From assembly GCA_002049945.1 (NCBI GenBank), contig MVCT01000026.1:1-9029 (forward strand): a DNA stretch of 9,029 nt, given 5' to 3'. Position 1 is the first letter of the stretch; the number at the start of each line of letters is the position of its first letter. The position numbers and the translations under genes are program-made. Positions 8,041 through 9,029 of this stretch are shown one piece after another. The DNA is from Candidatus Cloacimonas sp. 4484_140. GTDB lineage: Bacteria > Cloacimonadota > Cloacimonadia > JGIOTU-2. Below the pieces are notes generated by a model that saw only the letters and a program-made list of their open reading frames with translations, did not search any database and was not told the DNA's origin.

Positions 8041-8371
8041 AGTTCAATAGTGGCTCTTTCTAATTTTAAATTGGTTGATACATTGAAATAAAAAAAATTC
8101 TGAATTTCCAATATCCAACACGGAATATCCAATATCCATTTAACTAAACTCTCGTTTAACTCTTTTATTGTTAATTTCAATTTATTTATACAGTTAGATA
8201 TTTCGCTTAACATTTTGTTTTCCATTATTGTATTAGTTGTCTAAAGAAGTAAATAAAATTAGACCTAAATTCAGCATTTTGAGTTTCTCTATAATTCGCT
8301 ATATAATCAACCAGACATTCCTGCAAATCGAACTTCTTATGATTATTTTCTTTATTCTTTTCCTTCATCAT
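8037..8371 (-). pseudogene. Decayed four-helix-bundle (S23/IVS-type) protein gene
   Basis: Two short abutting frames look like pieces of one S23-type four-helix-bundle protein. The first (ATG 8371, TAA 8227-8225, 48 residues) has FDLQECLVDYI followed directly by ANYRETQNAEFRSNFI. Family members known to me have FDLxERLVDxA, then about 35 residues, then NYGEAQSAESRxDFI, so a central piece appears deleted. The second frame (ATG 8225, TGA 8039-8037, 62 residues) begins MENKMLSEISNCINKLKLTIKELNES, which resembles the C-terminal helix of the family, and then runs into repeat-encoded WILDIPC/WILEIQN. The frames join as TAATG, and the second overlaps the guaA start as ATGA. Full-length members are about 120 residues. 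I infer a broken gene; it could alternatively be two small translated leader frames coupled to guaA. The alignment is from memory, not computed. Confidence 0.55.
8097..8138 (-). repeat. Two 21-bp tandem units built on a 7-bp period
   Basis: On the minus strand, unit one (8138-8118) is TGGATATTGGATATTCCGTG plus T, and unit two (8117-8097) is TGGATATTGGAAATTCAGAA plus T. Within them the heptamer GGATATT recurs at multiples of seven bases. Because 21 is three heptamers and seven codons, the sequence stays open and encodes the matching peptide pair WILDIPC/WILEIQN at the tail of the S23-like remnant. It probably reflects slippage of a simple repeat rather than a selected protein sequence. Confidence 0.75.
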
Positions 8372-8384
8372 TGGATATTCCGTG
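8119..8384. repeat. 15-bp perfect inverted repeat enclosing the S23-like remnant
   Basis: CACGGAATATCCAAT at 8119-8133 is the exact reverse complement of ATTGGATATTCCGTG at 8370-8384. G-T wobble pairs extend the stem by about one pair inside and two outside. The arms are 236 bases apart. The outer arm touches the ATG of the first S23-like frame, and the inner arm lies in the 21-bp repeat. A transcript could fold so that the remnant is enclosed by one long stem. Confidence 0.75.
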
Positions 8385-8388
8385 CCTG

Positions 8389-8422
8389 CCCTGTGTAATC
8401 TTCTTTTTTTTATTACACTGGG
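8389..8422. repeat. Imperfect hairpin between the hydrolase gene and the S23-like remnant
   Basis: CCC-T-GTGTAAT (8389-8399) pairs with ATTACAC-T-GGG (8412-8422): ten pairs with one T-T mismatch around a 12-base loop of mainly T. It lies 95 bases beyond the hydrolase stop. No run of T follows the stem on the minus strand, so it is not a classical intrinsic terminator, though it could slow transcription or protect an mRNA 3' end. Confidence 0.55.
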
Positions 8423-8431
8423 GTTTGATAT

Positions 8432-8467
8432 TGCATGCCCCGTAGGGAGCTTGCGACTGTTCAGGGG
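8432..8467. other. GC-rich intergenic patch, possible dispersed repeat
   Basis: These 36 bases are 23/36 G+C in otherwise AT-rich noncoding DNA. They contain the palindrome GCATGC (8433-8438), CCCCGTAGGG, and a CCCC/GGGG pair at the two ends (8438-8441 and 8464-8467). The centre reads GGGAGCTTGCGACTG. No frame or RNA gene explains the composition. It has the look of a short interspersed element, but only one copy is in the window. Confidence 0.35.
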
Positions 8468-8516
8468 ATATTTTTCAACTTACCCGCTCAATTCTTAAAA
8501 TAGCCATAATAATTTA

Positions 8517-9029
8517 TTAGAAAAACGGATTATGCTTTTTTTCATGACCAATTGTGGTTGGTCCTCCATGACCTGTATATACTTTTGTGGAATCAGGCAG
8601 CACAAATAACTTCTCTTCTATGCTTTTTCTCAGATGCTCGCCATTACTATCCGGAAAATCATAACGTCCGATGCTTTCGAAAAACATTGTATCTCCGCTA
8701 AACACAAATCCATCACCGAGCAGGCAAATTCCTCCTTTTGAATGACCTGGAGTATGCATGACTTTTAGTTCGATATTGCCAATTTTGATGACATCACCAT
8801 CTTTTAGTAATCTGTCAGCTTTCACAGTCGTAATAGGAAATCCCACAAAAGAACTGAGATTCAGATCAGGATTGCTTAATTTTTCGCTGTCATCTTCATG
8901 TATGCAGAGTATTGCACCGGTTAGTTTTTTCAGTTCTGAGTTCGCTCCAATATGATCGGCATGCCCATGAGTATTTATAATATATTTTATCATGAAACCA
9001 AGTCTTTTTGCTTCATCCACAATTTTCCG
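8517..9029 (-). CDS. MBL-fold metallo-hydrolase (glyoxalase II-like), 5' end outside the window
   Basis: A cytoplasmic zinc-dependent hydrolase of the metallo-beta-lactamase fold, of the short glyoxalase-II-like group; the true substrate (a glutathione or other thiol ester, or something else) is not readable. The frame is open to the right edge, giving 170 visible residues; the GTG at 9020 reads as an internal Val in KIVDEAKRLGF, not a start. Metal ligands counted from the edge are His21, His23, Asp25 and His26 in THGHADHIG, His96 in HTPGHSKGG, Asp113 in FSGDTMF, and His154 in TGHGGPTTIGHEKKHNPFF, which ends the protein. Family members are about 205-210 residues, so roughly 35-40 N-terminal residues are missing. 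All binding residues are present, so it should be active. It is followed by 476 bases of degraded noncoding DNA before guaA, so co-transcription with guaA is uncertain. Confidence 0.9.
   Translation of the reverse strand, partial: RKIVDEAKRLGFMIKYIINTHGHADHIGANSELKKLTGAILCIHEDDSEKLSNPDLNLSSFVGFPITTVKADRLLKDGDVIKIGNIELKVMHTPGHSKGGICLLGDGFVFSGDTMFFESIGRYDFPDSNGEHLRKSIEEKLFVLPDSTKVYTGHGGPTTIGHEKKHNPFF

Noticed and set aside
8041..8225. Purine riboswitch in front of guaA
   Set aside because: I could find neither a conserved purine-aptamer core nor its three-stem layout; the sequence is explained by the S23-like remnant and the 7/21-bp repeat.
8389..8422. Hairpin as an intrinsic terminator of the hydrolase gene
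   Set aside because: The T-rich stretch is in the loop on the plus strand, and no U tract follows the stem in the minus-strand transcript.
9018..9020. GTG as the start of the metallo-hydrolase
   Set aside because: The frame remains open upstream to the window edge, the residue fits an internal Val, and a start here would remove the N-terminal strands that the family needs.
1..9029. CRISPR array, transposase, integrase, toxin-antitoxin or defence genes
   Set aside because: No regularly spaced direct repeats and no such protein motifs were seen on either strand.

Overview
This is an AT-rich bacterial window in which every supportable gene lies on the minus strand. In transcription order (high to low coordinates) it holds: the 3' part of a glyoxalase-II-like metallo-hydrolase gene; a 476-base gap with a decayed four-helix-bundle (S23/IVS-type) ORF and several short repeats; guaA; a very large secreted SurA/PpiC-like periplasmic foldase; tRNA-Phe(GAA); pdxA; rnhB; and a secreted heparinase II/III-family protein that is frameshifted and runs off the left edge.

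The organism is probably a diderm bacterium. Two products carry signal peptides ending in Ala-Gln, and the foldase resembles outer-membrane-biogenesis chaperones. The low GC, the oversized multi-parvulin protein, the S23-type remnant and the secreted polysaccharide lyase would suit the FCB side of the tree (for example Cloacimonadota, Marinimicrobia or a Bacteroidota relative). This placement is inference and low confidence: no marker in the window settles it.

Region by region: 1-1822 is the lyase gene, with a one-base deletion at 562/563 inside its conserved His motif; both halves are otherwise open. Positions 1823-1928 are its leader, with a good Shine-Dalgarno and a weak promoter candidate. 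Positions 1929-3484 hold rnhB and pdxA, which overlap by four bases (ATGA) and are surely co-translated. The tRNA at 3504-3579 sits only 19 bases upstream of pdxA. Positions 3658-8040 hold the foldase and guaA, separated by six bases and almost certainly one transcript. Positions 8041-8516 are mostly decayed sequence: a broken S23-like ORF enclosed by a perfect 15-bp inverted repeat, a 7/21-bp repeat, a hairpin and a GC-rich patch. Positions 8517-9029 are the hydrolase.

The core genes (GMP synthesis, vitamin B6 synthesis, RNA-DNA hybrid removal, tRNA) are housekeeping and show intact catalytic residues. I found no convincing new defence, mobile or regulatory system. The points most worth a second look are the S23-like remnant inside its inverted repeat, the foldase with five SurA-type C-terminal units and no visible parvulin catalytic His, the frameshift in the lyase, and the tRNA built into the pdxA-rnhB leader.
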